DNA of 64,000 bases, from assembly GCF_009754945.1 (NCBI RefSeq), contig NZ_WPIN01000002.1, positions 496,001-560,000 on the forward strand, written 5' to 3'. The translations under genes and the position numbers were made by a program. This DNA comes from Spirosoma arboris. GTDB taxonomy: Bacteria > Bacteroidota > Bacteroidia > Cytophagales > Spirosomataceae. Position 1 is the stretch's first letter, and each line of letters begins with the position of its first letter. The notes beneath the pieces were generated by a model. It saw nothing but the letters and a program-made list of their open reading frames with translations. It was not told the DNA's origin and ran no database searches. Positions 18,164 through 25,743 of this stretch are shown piece by piece.

Positions 18164-18975
18164 AACGACTTAACCTCATCTGTCTTCTTTTGCCACTATC
18201 TGTGTCTGCTCAGGATAGCGAACGCATCTTAAAGCACTGCGCTTCGATGCTGGCTGCGAACAGATCAGCACAATCACGATTCTTTTTTGGTGATAAACAG
18301 AGGTTTCGTTCGGATACGCAGTCAGCGAATGCTCAGAACTTTCGCCAGAAAGCGTTTAATTATGTGTGGTCAAAAGAATATGAACAAGCGGCAGTATGGC
18401 TGGAGAAAACGACAGCGGTGTCACCAAAAGAACATGGTATAGTTGGCGAATTCTATCTGGCTCAATTTAGGGACTATCCGCGCGCGCTCACTCATTTCAA
18501 TGCATATGATGCGCTGACGCCTAATTTTGACGATATAGTTGGCTACAATCCGGTAAGTTATATGCGGGGACTCACCTATCGAAGTATGGGCAACTATGAG
18601 AAGTCCATTGAGCAGTTCTCAATAGCTATCGACCCACTGGCCGCTAAGCATGGAGACGAATGGGTTAACTACCGGCACTTTGTCAGTCGGGCAGTAAGTT
18701 ATATTGCGACTCAACAGCCCGAAAAAGCCTTGATAGATCTCGAAAAGGCTGGCAAAAATTTTAAACGGAGCGCTCTTGTACAATACCATCGGGGGCGTGC
18801 CCTACTCTTATTAAATCGAACTACCGAAGCCCGAACGGCCTTTCAGGATGCCTCGTTTTTCTTCAAAGCTCTCCGAGCCGAACGTACGGGCGACTATCAG
18901 GAAGATGATTTCAATCCCGTCTACGAACTAGAAATTGACGAGACGCTAGCACACTTAAAAACCTTAAATCGTTGA
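18160..18975 (+). CDS. Periplasmic TPR-repeat protein
   Basis: 271 residues. A signal peptide (MKRLNLICLLLPLSVSAQ) precedes helical repeats with TPR spacing: AFNYVWSKEYEQAAVWLEKT, MRGLTYRSMGNYEKSIEQFS, AVSYIATQQPEKALIDLEKA and YHRGRALLLLNRTTEARTAF. TPR proteins are frequent partners in MoxR/DUF58/VWA clusters, where they are thought to mediate assembly in the periplasm. Coupled by overlap at both ends (ATGA with the previous gene, TTGA with the next). Specific partner unknown. Confidence 0.8.
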   Translation: MKRLNLICLLLPLSVSAQDSERILKHCASMLAANRSAQSRFFFGDKQRFRSDTQSANAQNFRQKAFNYVWSKEYEQAAVWLEKTTAVSPKEHGIVGEFYLAQFRDYPRALTHFNAYDALTPNFDDIVGYNPVSYMRGLTYRSMGNYEKSIEQFSIAIDPLAAKHGDEWVNYRHFVSRAVSYIATQQPEKALIDLEKAGKNFKRSALVQYHRGRALLLLNRTTEARTAFQDASFFFKALRAERTGDYQEDDFNPVYELEIDETLAHLKTLNR

Positions 18976-20333
18976 TCTCTTTTCGCTCTCTTTTCGTTGC
19001 TTCCCGCCTTTGGTTTAGCCTGATCATCCTTGTACTCTTGTTCGTGGCTGCTTATGCTTTTCCACTCCTATTTCCGTTGGTGAAAGTGGTTTTTGCCGTT
19101 TTTATGGTACTAATTGGGCTGGATTTCTGGCTGCTATTTTTTTCTAAAAGCCAACCTGCCGGATTAGCTTTCTTCGCCCGTCGTGAGGTGCCCGAACGGT
19201 TATCAAATGGCGATGAAAACCCACTCACGATTTATCTGGAAAATCGCTATTCGTTTCGAACCGATGTAGAAGTTGTTGATGAAATTCCGTTTCAGTTTCA
19301 ACGTCGTGACGTACTATTCCGCGCTCGACTAAACCCACGTGAAACTCAGGCAATCCGCTATGAACTTCGCCCCACGCGCCGGGGAGAATACAACTTTGGA
19401 GCCGTAAACGTCTTCGTATTGTCACAGTTGGGTTTATTAAAACGGCGTTATCAGTTTGAACAGGGCAAAATGGTAGCTGTTTACCCCTCGTTTTTACAAA
19501 TGCGCCAATTCGAGCTTCTGGCAGCAACTAATCGCCTGACCGAAGTGGGTGTAAAGCGAATCCGACGCATTGGCCACAGTATGGAATTTGAGCAGGTTCG
19601 CCCCTACTCCACAGGCGACGATGTGCGGACAATTAACTGGAAAGCAACGTCTCGCCGAAGTGATTCGCAGGGAGCTTCTTTGATGATCAATGCTTTTCAG
19701 GACGAACGCTCGCAACCCGTCTATTGCCTGATTGATAAGGGCCGCGTAATGCAGTCGCCGTTTGAAGGGTTAACTCTGCTTGATTATGCTATTAACGCCA
19801 GTCTGGTATTAAGCAACATAGCCCTAATGAAACAGGATCGTGCAGGCGTGTTGACCTTCTCGGACCACATTGGTCAACTGCTCCCAGCCGTGCGTCGTAC
19901 AGGGCAAATGCTGAAGATTCTGGAGTTACTCTATCGTCAGAAAACGCGCTTTCTGGAATCAGATTACGAGAGTCTGTATGCCAGTGTACGCGCTCATATC
20001 CGTCAACGGAGTTTGTTGCTGCTATTCACGAATTTTGAAACGATGAGTGGCATGCAACGACAGTTGCCCTATCTCCGTCGACTAGCTAAAGACCATCTAC
20101 TACTGGTAATTTTCTTCGAAAACACCGAACTACGTGCCTTAATCGATCAGCCTGCAACTGACACCGAACACATTTACATGAAAACTATTGGGGAGAAATT
20201 CTCCTTCGAGAAAAGGCAGATTGTAAAGGAATTAGGCCAATATGGTATTCAGACAATATTGACGGCTCCGCAAAATCTGACAGCTAACACGGTCAATAAA
20301 TACCTGGAATTGAAATCCAGAGGCATGATTTAG
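18972..20333 (+). CDS. DUF58 domain protein
   Basis: 453 residues from TTG at 18972, overlapping the previous stop (TTGA); no later start precedes the conserved region. Two membrane helices at the N terminus (WFSLIILVLLFVAAYAF; VVFAVFMVLIGLDFWLLFF) lead to a cytosolic part with the DUF58 signature (VRPYSTGDDVRTINWKATSR, residues about 210-230) and a VWA-like C-terminal fold (VYCLIDKGRVMQ). DUF58 proteins are the expected clients of MoxR ATPases. It closes the operon and is followed by a long bidirectional terminator. Confidence 0.9.
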   Translation: MISFRSLFVASRLWFSLIILVLLFVAAYAFPLLFPLVKVVFAVFMVLIGLDFWLLFFSKSQPAGLAFFARREVPERLSNGDENPLTIYLENRYSFRTDVEVVDEIPFQFQRRDVLFRARLNPRETQAIRYELRPTRRGEYNFGAVNVFVLSQLGLLKRRYQFEQGKMVAVYPSFLQMRQFELLAATNRLTEVGVKRIRRIGHSMEFEQVRPYSTGDDVRTINWKATSRRSDSQGASLMINAFQDERSQPVYCLIDKGRVMQSPFEGLTLLDYAINASLVLSNIALMKQDRAGVLTFSDHIGQLLPAVRRTGQMLKILELLYRQKTRFLESDYESLYASVRAHIRQRSLLLLFTNFETMSGMQRQLPYLRRLAKDHLLLVIFFENTELRALIDQPATDTEHIYMKTIGEKFSFEKRQIVKELGQYGIQTILTAPQNLTANTVNKYLELKSRGMI

Positions 20334-20427
20334 TTTTTTGTCATGCTGACGGAGGAAGCATCTTAAGATTCTCTTATTCAAACATTAGGATAATATAAGA
20401 TGCTTCCTTCGTCAGCATGACAAAAAA
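20334..20427. terminator. Bidirectional terminator, 32-bp inverted repeat (GTCATGCTGACGGAGGAAGC theme)
   Basis: Arms 20334-20365 and 20396-20427 match at 31 of 32 positions. T-run and A-run flanks allow termination on both strands. It separates the convergent DUF58 and 20432-20650 genes. The GTCATGCTGACG..GAAGCATCTT word resembles a dispersed intergenic repeat I recall from other Bacteroidota, so it may be a mobile or REP-like element that also terminates. Confidence 0.85.
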
Positions 20428-20431
20428 AATA

Positions 20432-20650
20432 CTAATTATCCCCCAAACCACCCTTCACTGATTCATAATTAGACTTAAGTCGTCCCATTTCCTTGGCCAG
20501 AAAGGTTTGCAGTTGACGATTGAACTCTTCCTTTTCATCATCTGGCAATGAAGCATACAACGCTTTCAATTCTTCATTGATAGCTGCTCGTTCGGCATCG
20601 TCGGCCGCGTTGATGGAGCGATAATGGTATTTTCGAAAATCGTATTCCAT
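20432..20650 (-). CDS. Small charged helical protein
   Basis: 72 residues, no signal peptide. Nearly all predicted helix with many charged residues (DDAERAAINEELKALYASLP; DDEKEEFNRQLQTFLAKEMG). It follows tatC on the same strand after an 84-nt gap that holds a terminator, so it may have its own promoter or be read through. No family recognised. The stop is placed 5 nt from the convergent terminator. The compact frame and composition make it a likely real gene. Confidence 0.6.
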   Translation of the reverse strand: MEYDFRKYHYRSINAADDAERAAINEELKALYASLPDDEKEEFNRQLQTFLAKEMGRLKSNYESVKGGLGDN

Positions 20651-20668
20651 GAATCTGTCTACAAAAAG

Positions 20669-20716
20669 ACTGGACGTTAGTCATCGGATACGTAAATCCA
20701 ACACCTAACGTCCAGT
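20669..20716 (-). terminator. Intrinsic terminator after tatC
   Basis: A perfect 12-bp stem, ACTGGACGTTAG (20669-20680) with CTAACGTCCAGT (20705-20716), is followed on the minus strand by CTTTTTG. It lies 19 nt past the tatC stop. Confidence 0.7.
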
Positions 20717-20734
20717 AGTATTATAACTTATAAT

Positions 20735-21595
20735 TTACGAATTCATCAGTTCGCGTTGCGCTTTTAACCGTGCCTTCTCGATTCGGCCCGATACGATGAT
20801 ACTGACTTCATACAACATTGCCAGTGGTAAGGCAACCAGAACCTGACTATAAATATCTGGCGAAGGTGTAATGATACCGGCAACGACCAGAATAACAATC
20901 CAGGCATGTTTGCGATATTCCCGCATAAATTTTGGAGTCAGGACACCTACTTTCGATAACACATAGGCAATCATTGGCATCTGAAAGATCAGCGCACAGC
21001 CTAATGAAAGCGTAACCAGAATGCCAATGTAAGACGTTATATCAAACTGATTCTTGATCTCGGGGGTAATTTGGTAGTTCGCTAAGAAGTTGATTGCCAG
21101 TGGCGATACAATAAAATAGCCGAAGAACAAGCCGAGTAAAAATAGCAGCGACACAAAGAACACCGCTCCACGAGCAGCCTCTTTTTCGACATTACGCAAA
21201 CCTGGCTTGATGAACCGCCATAATTCCCAGAACGCATAGGGAAAGGCAAAACAAAGCCCGATAATGGCCGATGAGGTCAATGCCATCGTAAACTGATCGG
21301 ATACGCCCAGCGCCTGCAACTCGAAATTGAGTTTGGTAACACACAAATCGGTATAGCCAGAAATTTCTGACAGTTTACACATCATGCGATACGTCCAGAA
21401 ATCAGGGTTTTTGGGGCCCATAATCACGATCCGGAATATATCTTCGATATACACGAATGCAATTAGAGCAAACACAAAAATAGATCCAACGGCGCGGATA
21501 ATGTGCCAGCGTAGTTCTTCCAGATGATCCAAAAAGGACATTTCTTTGCCTTCTTCGGATTCGATCTCTTCGTCAGTCAGTTGGTCGAGTGGCAT
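20735..21595 (-). CDS. tatC: Sec-independent protein translocase TatC
   Basis: 286 residues with six hydrophobic helices. Conserved TatC features: EMSFLDHLEELRWHIIRAVG at the N terminus, FALIAFVYIEDI, the FAFPYAFWELWRFIKPGL loop and VVAGIITPSPDIYSQVLVALP. It forms the receptor for twin-arginine signals in the inner membrane. A plausible client in the window is the Tat-signalled subunit at 9052-9705. No tatA is visible here. It sits downstream of glyA on the same strand, separated by a purine-rich inverted repeat. Confidence 0.95.
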   Translation of the reverse strand: MPLDQLTDEEIESEEGKEMSFLDHLEELRWHIIRAVGSIFVFALIAFVYIEDIFRIVIMGPKNPDFWTYRMMCKLSEISGYTDLCVTKLNFELQALGVSDQFTMALTSSAIIGLCFAFPYAFWELWRFIKPGLRNVEKEAARGAVFFVSLLFLLGLFFGYFIVSPLAINFLANYQITPEIKNQFDITSYIGILVTLSLGCALIFQMPMIAYVLSKVGVLTPKFMREYRKHAWIVILVVAGIITPSPDIYSQVLVALPLAMLYEVSIIVSGRIEKARLKAQRELMNS

Positions 21596-21596
21596 T

Positions 21597-21686
21597 TTTT
21601 TAAAGAGTGAAAGAGTAAAAGAGTGAAAGAAGATAAGAAAAGTTAACGCGAGTTTTCAATCGCTCTTTCACTCTTTCGCTTTTTAA
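21597..21686. repeat. Inverted repeat in the glyA/tatC spacer (purine-rich theme)
   Basis: The left arm from 21601 (TAAAGAGTGAAAGAGTAAAA...) pairs with the right arm 21661-21686 (CGCTCTTTCACTCTTTCGCT...) over about 25 bp with a few mismatches. It fills the 94-nt spacer between two co-directional genes. Same GAGTGAAAGA theme as at 37857, 38432 and 46837. Confidence 0.8.
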
Positions 21687-21689
21687 TAG

Positions 21690-22982
21690 TTAACTTTTAT
21701 AGAGCGGAAATGCTTTCATCCACTCATTGATTTCTTCTTTAACGGTCGAGAGCACGCTTTCGTTATCGTGGTTCATCAGTACCTTATCGATATATACGAC
21801 AATTTGCTCCATATCCGATTCTTTCAGTCCGCGTGTAGTCATAGCTGCCGTTCCAACCCGCATACCCGAAGTCACCATCGGCGATTTATCGTCGAATGGA
21901 ACCATGTTTTTATTGATCGTAATGTCAGCTTTAATCAGCGTGTTTTCAGCTAATTTACCTGTTAAACCTTTCGAACGCAAGTCGATCAACATCAAGTGGT
22001 TATCGGTGCCCCCCGAGATAATCTTGTAACCAAGGTTCACGAATGAATTGGCCATCGCCTGTGCATTGGCTTTCACCTGAACGGCATAATCGTAGAAATC
22101 ATCACTCAGGGCTTCACCAAAAGCAACCGCTTTAGCCGCAATAATATGCTCAAGCGGTCCACCTTGCGTACCTGGGAACACGCCCGAATCCAGTAATGAA
22201 GACATCAAACGAGTTTCACCTTTTGGCGTTTTGATACCATATGGGTTCTCGAAATCATTTCGCATCATGATGATACCACCCCGTGTACCGCGCAGCGTTT
22301 TGTGCGTAGTCGTCGTTACAATATGTGCATGAGCAAGTGGGTCATTCAATAAACCTTTGGCAATCAGACCTGCGGGGTGCGATACGTCGGCTAGAAGCAG
22401 GGCACCTACTTCATCGGCAATGGCACGAAGCCGGGCGTAATCCCAATCGCGACTATAAGCAGAAGCTCCACAGATAAGCACTTTAGGACGCTCACGTTTG
22501 GCTGTTTCTTCAACAACGTCATAATTGATAACGCCCGTTTCCTGCTCAACGCCATAAAACGTCGGACGGAAATATTTACCCGAAATATTTACTGGCGAAC
22601 CGTGTGTCAGGTGACCACCATGCGAAAGATTAAAGCCAAGAATGGTATCGCCAGGTTGTAGACAGGCCAGGAATACTGCCGTGTTAGCATTGGCACCCGA
22701 GTGCGGCTGAACGTTTACCCAAGTTGCCCCAAAGAGTTCTTTAGCCCGATCAATCGCGATTTGCTCAACCTGGTCAACTACTTCACAACCGCCATAATAC
22801 CGTTTGCCGGGCAGGCCTTCAGCATATTTATTGGTCAGAACGCTTCCAGCGGCTTCCATCACGGCAGGCGACACAAAATTTTCAGAAGCAATCAGTTCGA
22901 TACCCGACTCCTGCCGGTGTTGTTCTTTAGCAATCAGGTCAAACACCTGCGAATCGCGGGCGGTATTGGTGACGGTCGTCAT
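21690..22982 (-). CDS. glyA: Serine hydroxymethyltransferase
   Basis: 430 residues, usual length. It converts serine and tetrahydrofolate to glycine and 5,10-methylene-THF using PLP. Visible motifs: [35 protein letters not shown], and the PLP-lysine region [15 protein letters not shown], where the Lys follows THK. Start [14 protein letters not shown] is well placed. It lies upstream of tatC; no metabolic link, probably simple neighbourhood. Confidence 0.97.
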   Translation of the reverse strand: MTTVTNTARDSQVFDLIAKEQHRQESGIELIASENFVSPAVMEAAGSVLTNKYAEGLPGKRYYGGCEVVDQVEQIAIDRAKELFGATWVNVQPHSGANANTAVFLACLQPGDTILGFNLSHGGHLTHGSPVNISGKYFRPTFYGVEQETGVINYDVVEETAKRERPKVLICGASAYSRDWDYARLRAIADEVGALLLADVSHPAGLIAKGLLNDPLAHAHIVTTTTHKTLRGTRGGIIMMRNDFENPYGIKTPKGETRLMSSLLDSGVFPGTQGGPLEHIIAAKAVAFGEALSDDFYDYAVQVKANAQAMANSFVNLGYKIISGGTDNHLMLIDLRSKGLTGKLAENTLIKADITINKNMVPFDDKSPMVTSGMRVGTAAMTTRGLKESDMEQIVVYIDKVLMNHDNESVLSTVKEEINEWMKAFPLYKS

Positions 22983-23289
22983 CAGTATGAACGGTTTATT
23001 TGATTGATTGTCTGTTTGGTTAATAAAACCTTAGCCAACAAACGGGCAGAAAACCAAACATCTATTTCATGACAAAGGTACAGTAGAAAAGCGTAGGATA
23101 GAATGGCGATTTTCAGGACAATTTCTGCAAAAATCCAGGGACTTCATGGCCTGCAGTAACAGTATTAACTCTCAGTAGTTATTAAACCTTCGTAAGACAG
23201 GATAATCTTACAGAAAAGGCACAGATCGCCAGCATGACTAGTTTATGTTGGCGCGCATGCCTGATTTTAATGAACACATAATTAACGGT
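22983..23289. other. Divergent intergenic region between glyA and the YXWGXW gene
   Basis: About 307 nt with promoters expected for both directions. I see no hairpin of note, no tRNA and no convincing riboswitch fold here. The reading frame of the plus-strand gene extends back to 23245 but lacks a signal peptide there. Confidence 0.4.
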
Positions 23290-23595
23290 ATGAAAATCAT
23301 GAAAAGTCAAGCCAAAGCATGGGTACTAGCGGGATTGCTACTACCTGCCTTCATTTTGGGATGTACTGCAACGACTACTGTCCAAGGTCCTCCCCCCACA
23401 CGTGTTGAAGTAATTCCTGCTGCTCCATCGGCCCGGCATGTCTGGATTCCAGGACATTATATACGTCGGGGACGTAATTATGTATGGGTTAACGGATTTT
23501 ATAGAGTTGCGCCTGCCCGTTATAACGCCTGGGCACCTGGTCATTGGCAACAAACTCGTCGAGGACAAGTTTGGGTTGACGGCCACTGGCAGTAA
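23290..23595 (+). CDS. YXWGXW-repeat lipoprotein
   Basis: 101 residues from Met 23290 (MKIMKSQAKAWVLAG); Met 23299 is also possible. A lipobox (FILGC) gives a lipid-anchored Cys near residue 26. The mature part holds repeats of aromatic/Gly motifs (HVWIPGHYIRRGRNYVWVNG; WAPGHWQQTRRGQVWVDGHW) typical of the YXWGXW family (PF12779). Function of the family is unknown; these are small envelope proteins. Its stop codon lies inside the terminator at 23593. Confidence 0.75.
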   Translation: MKIMKSQAKAWVLAGLLLPAFILGCTATTTVQGPPPTRVEVIPAAPSARHVWIPGHYIRRGRNYVWVNGFYRVAPARYNAWAPGHWQQTRRGQVWVDGHWQ

Positions 23596-23643
23596 GGGTT
23601 AACGTAGTGCCGCTGGGGACGGGCGGCACTACGTTAACCCTTA
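23593..23643. terminator. Bidirectional terminator with both stop codons in its arms
   Basis: A perfect 20-bp stem, TAAGGGTTAACGTAGTGCCG (23593-23612) with its complement at 23624-23643, and an 11-nt loop. The left arm starts with the TAA of the YXWGXW gene and the right arm contains the TAA of the convergent AraC-type gene (23634-23636). The GTAGTGCCGC words resemble the GTARCGYGG theme at 27846, 35154 and 36723. Confidence 0.85.
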
Positions 23644-24506
23644 CCCTTCGCCACTGCCTGATACTGAAAAGGTGTCATTCCCGTATTAAGCTTGAACTGT
23701 CGGTGAAAATGTGAACTGTTATTATAGCCACACTCCAACCCGATTTGCCCAATACTAATATCGACGTTTACTAACAGTTTGCGAGCATGCCCAATTCGCA
23801 ACTCATTGAGGTATTCGACAAATGTTTTTCGGGTGCGGTTTTTGAAATATCGGCAAAAGGCTGCTGGGGCCATGCCCGCCACAGATGCGATCTGTTCGAT
23901 CCGAATTTCATCCCGAAAATTGAGTAACATAAACTCCAGTACTCGCTTCATTCGCTCAGTTTCGGCAGCACCGGGTGCTAATTGATAACTGTCGCTGGCT
24001 AATAGCTGAGCCTCCTGATCGGCAGCTAGCTGGTTTAAAATCGCCAGCAAACTCAACACTTGCGCCAATCCGGTTTGCTCGGTCAATTGAACCATTGGCA
24101 AAGCTACCGACTGACTAATCGCTGAACTGAAACGCAAACCATAACGTGCACGATGAAGCAACTGGCGAACAGCATCTGCTTCGGGTAAAGCCGCCAGCAA
24201 TCGCTCATCAAAAGAGGCCGGGAACTGCACCACCACAGACTCCGCCCATAAACCCGGCTTGGCCTGATAAAATTCCTCATCATTCCGCCAGAAATGCGGC
24301 AAATCCGGCCCGAGCAATACTAAATCACCCGCCTGAAATGGCTCAACATGGTCTCCCACAAAGCGTCGACCGTAGCTATTAGCAATATAAGTTAGCTCGT
24401 ATTCTGGATGGTAATGCCAGGGCGCATCGAAGTACGGCAACTGAAATCGCCTGATTAGTACCGAACTCTGGTCGCTAATCATTATTTTCTCGAAAAGAGC
24501 TTTCAC
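23634..24506 (-). CDS. AraC family transcriptional regulator
   Basis: 290 residues. The N-terminal cupin sensor (FDAPWHYHPEYELTYI; AGDLVLLGPDLPHFWRN) is followed by the two-helix-turn-helix AraC domain (IRIEQIASVAGMAPAAFCRY; IGQIGLECGYNNSSHFHRQF). It is divergent from a PhyH-like gene across 235 nt holding a perfect 15-bp palindromic hairpin. Regulators of this layout usually bind a sugar or related small molecule and control a neighbouring operon; the PhyH-like gene is the obvious candidate. Confidence 0.9.
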   Translation of the reverse strand: MKALFEKIMISDQSSVLIRRFQLPYFDAPWHYHPEYELTYIANSYGRRFVGDHVEPFQAGDLVLLGPDLPHFWRNDEEFYQAKPGLWAESVVVQFPASFDERLLAALPEADAVRQLLHRARYGLRFSSAISQSVALPMVQLTEQTGLAQVLSLLAILNQLAADQEAQLLASDSYQLAPGAAETERMKRVLEFMLLNFRDEIRIEQIASVAGMAPAAFCRYFKNRTRKTFVEYLNELRIGHARKLLVNVDISIGQIGLECGYNNSSHFHRQFKLNTGMTPFQYQAVAKGKG

Positions 24507-24663
24507 AGGTTGCGCTATTTTAACCCACCTTATTATTATATAGACAATACCGGATCAAAATTAGACACAAATCTGCAAAAACTCTATTCTAAACCTTTAA
24601 TAATACTACTTAGTTTTGTCTTGTTAGATTATTCCTAAACCTACTCTATCGAACGGGGCAATT

Positions 24664-24705
24664 GCACAAAGCCGTACTGTCAACTACTATAGTACGGCTT
24701 TGTGC
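24664..24705. promoter_or_regulatory. Perfect 15-bp inverted repeat in the AraC/PhyH divergent region
   Basis: GCACAAAGCCGTACT (24664-24678) and its exact complement at 24691-24705 with a 12-nt spacer, 37 nt before the PhyH-like start. No coding sequence ends here, so a plain terminator role is odd. It could be a regulator site, a 5' leader hairpin, or the end of a short antisense transcript. Confidence 0.6.
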
Positions 24706-24741
24706 GAGAGTCCTTTATTATTCTCCACAACTCATTAACAA

Positions 24742-25575
24742 ATGGAAACTACGATTGATAAAACAACGCTACTCAACGAACTGGACGCTTATTACATAGT
24801 TAGCCCAGAAGCAATCGCATTTTACCGTCAGAACGGCTATGTAAAACTCAAGCACGTACTGAGTCCAGAGGTATTAGCTTATTATGGCGATATTCTCACC
24901 GATCTGGTTTTCCGACTCAATACGCTCATAAAACCTATGGAGGAGCGTACTACGTATGAGCGGGCGTTTCTGCAAATCATGAATCTCTGGCGGGAAGATG
25001 AGCAGGCTAAAGAGTTTGTTTTCTCGAAGCGTCTAGCCAAAATCGCGACTGATCTGATGGGCGTAGAAGGCGTTCGATTGTATCACGATCAGGCATTATA
25101 CAAAGAGCCATCGGGAGGCATTACACCCTGGCACGCCGATCAGTTTTATTGGCCATTAGCATCACCTAACACCGTTACGGTTTGGACTCCATTGCAGGAT
25201 ACTCCAATGGAGATGGGGCCACTTGCCTTTGCCGAAGGAAGTCAGCATGTTGAAATTGGCCGCGACATTGAAATCAGTGATGATAGTGAAAAAATCCTGT
25301 CCGACACTTTGCAAGAACAGAACTTCAATGTTCATGATACGCCATTTGAGCTGGGAGAGGTGAGTTATCACGCAGGCTGGACGTTTCACCGCGCTGGCCC
25401 TAATGTGTCGGATCGTCCGCGTAAGGTGATGACCATGATTTACATGGACAAAGATCAGATTGTGATGCAGCCACGCAATGAATATCAGGTTGCCGATCAT
25501 GCCACCTGGCTTAATAGTGTGCCTATCGGTAGCAAACCACAGAGTGAGTTAAACCCGATATTATTTAGTTATTAG
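24742..25575 (+). CDS. Phytanoyl-CoA dioxygenase (PhyH) family protein
   Basis: 277 residues, no signal peptide. Fold of Fe(II)/2-oxoglutarate dioxygenases with the metal HxD in TPWHADQFYWPL, the distal His in YHAGWTFHRAGPN and the 2-oxoglutarate Arg in DRPRKVMT. The N terminus FYRQNGYVKLKHVLSPEVL is standard for the family. Substrate cannot be told. It lies divergent from an AraC-type regulator that may control it. Confidence 0.88.
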   Translation: METTIDKTTLLNELDAYYIVSPEAIAFYRQNGYVKLKHVLSPEVLAYYGDILTDLVFRLNTLIKPMEERTTYERAFLQIMNLWREDEQAKEFVFSKRLAKIATDLMGVEGVRLYHDQALYKEPSGGITPWHADQFYWPLASPNTVTVWTPLQDTPMEMGPLAFAEGSQHVEIGRDIEISDDSEKILSDTLQEQNFNVHDTPFELGEVSYHAGWTFHRAGPNVSDRPRKVMTMIYMDKDQIVMQPRNEYQVADHATWLNSVPIGSKPQSELNPILFSY

Positions 25576-25596
25576 TAATCAGCCAATAGTGGCGCT

Positions 25597-25671
25597 AGTC
25601 GTCAATTGATAGTTCGTTGTAGGTAAGCATTTTGTGTTATGCTGGCTACAACGAACTATCGATTGACGACT
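25597..25671 (+). terminator. Terminator, 26-bp inverted repeat (TAGTCGTYARTYGATAGT theme)
   Basis: Arms 25597-25622 (AGTCGTCAATTGATAGTTCG...) and 25646-25671 match at 25 of 26 positions, and a T-run (ATTATTTTTTTATGG) follows on the plus strand. The arm text resembles the repeat in the sdhA/sdhB spacer at 44820. The reading frame of the next gene extends back into it, which argues for the later start at 25744. Confidence 0.8.
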
Positions 25672-25743
25672 ATTATTTTTTTATGGAAATATTTTTGCGG
25701 TATTTCTGTTGTTCCAACAAACCAACAACTTACCCAAAGCGGG

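Noticed and set aside
23095..23245. Riboswitch (glycine or folate type) upstream of the glyA region
   Set aside because: It lies on the wrong side for a leader of known type and I see no conserved core.
25639..25743. Upstream extension of DsbD
   Set aside because: Runs through a terminator hairpin; the signal peptide begins at 25744.
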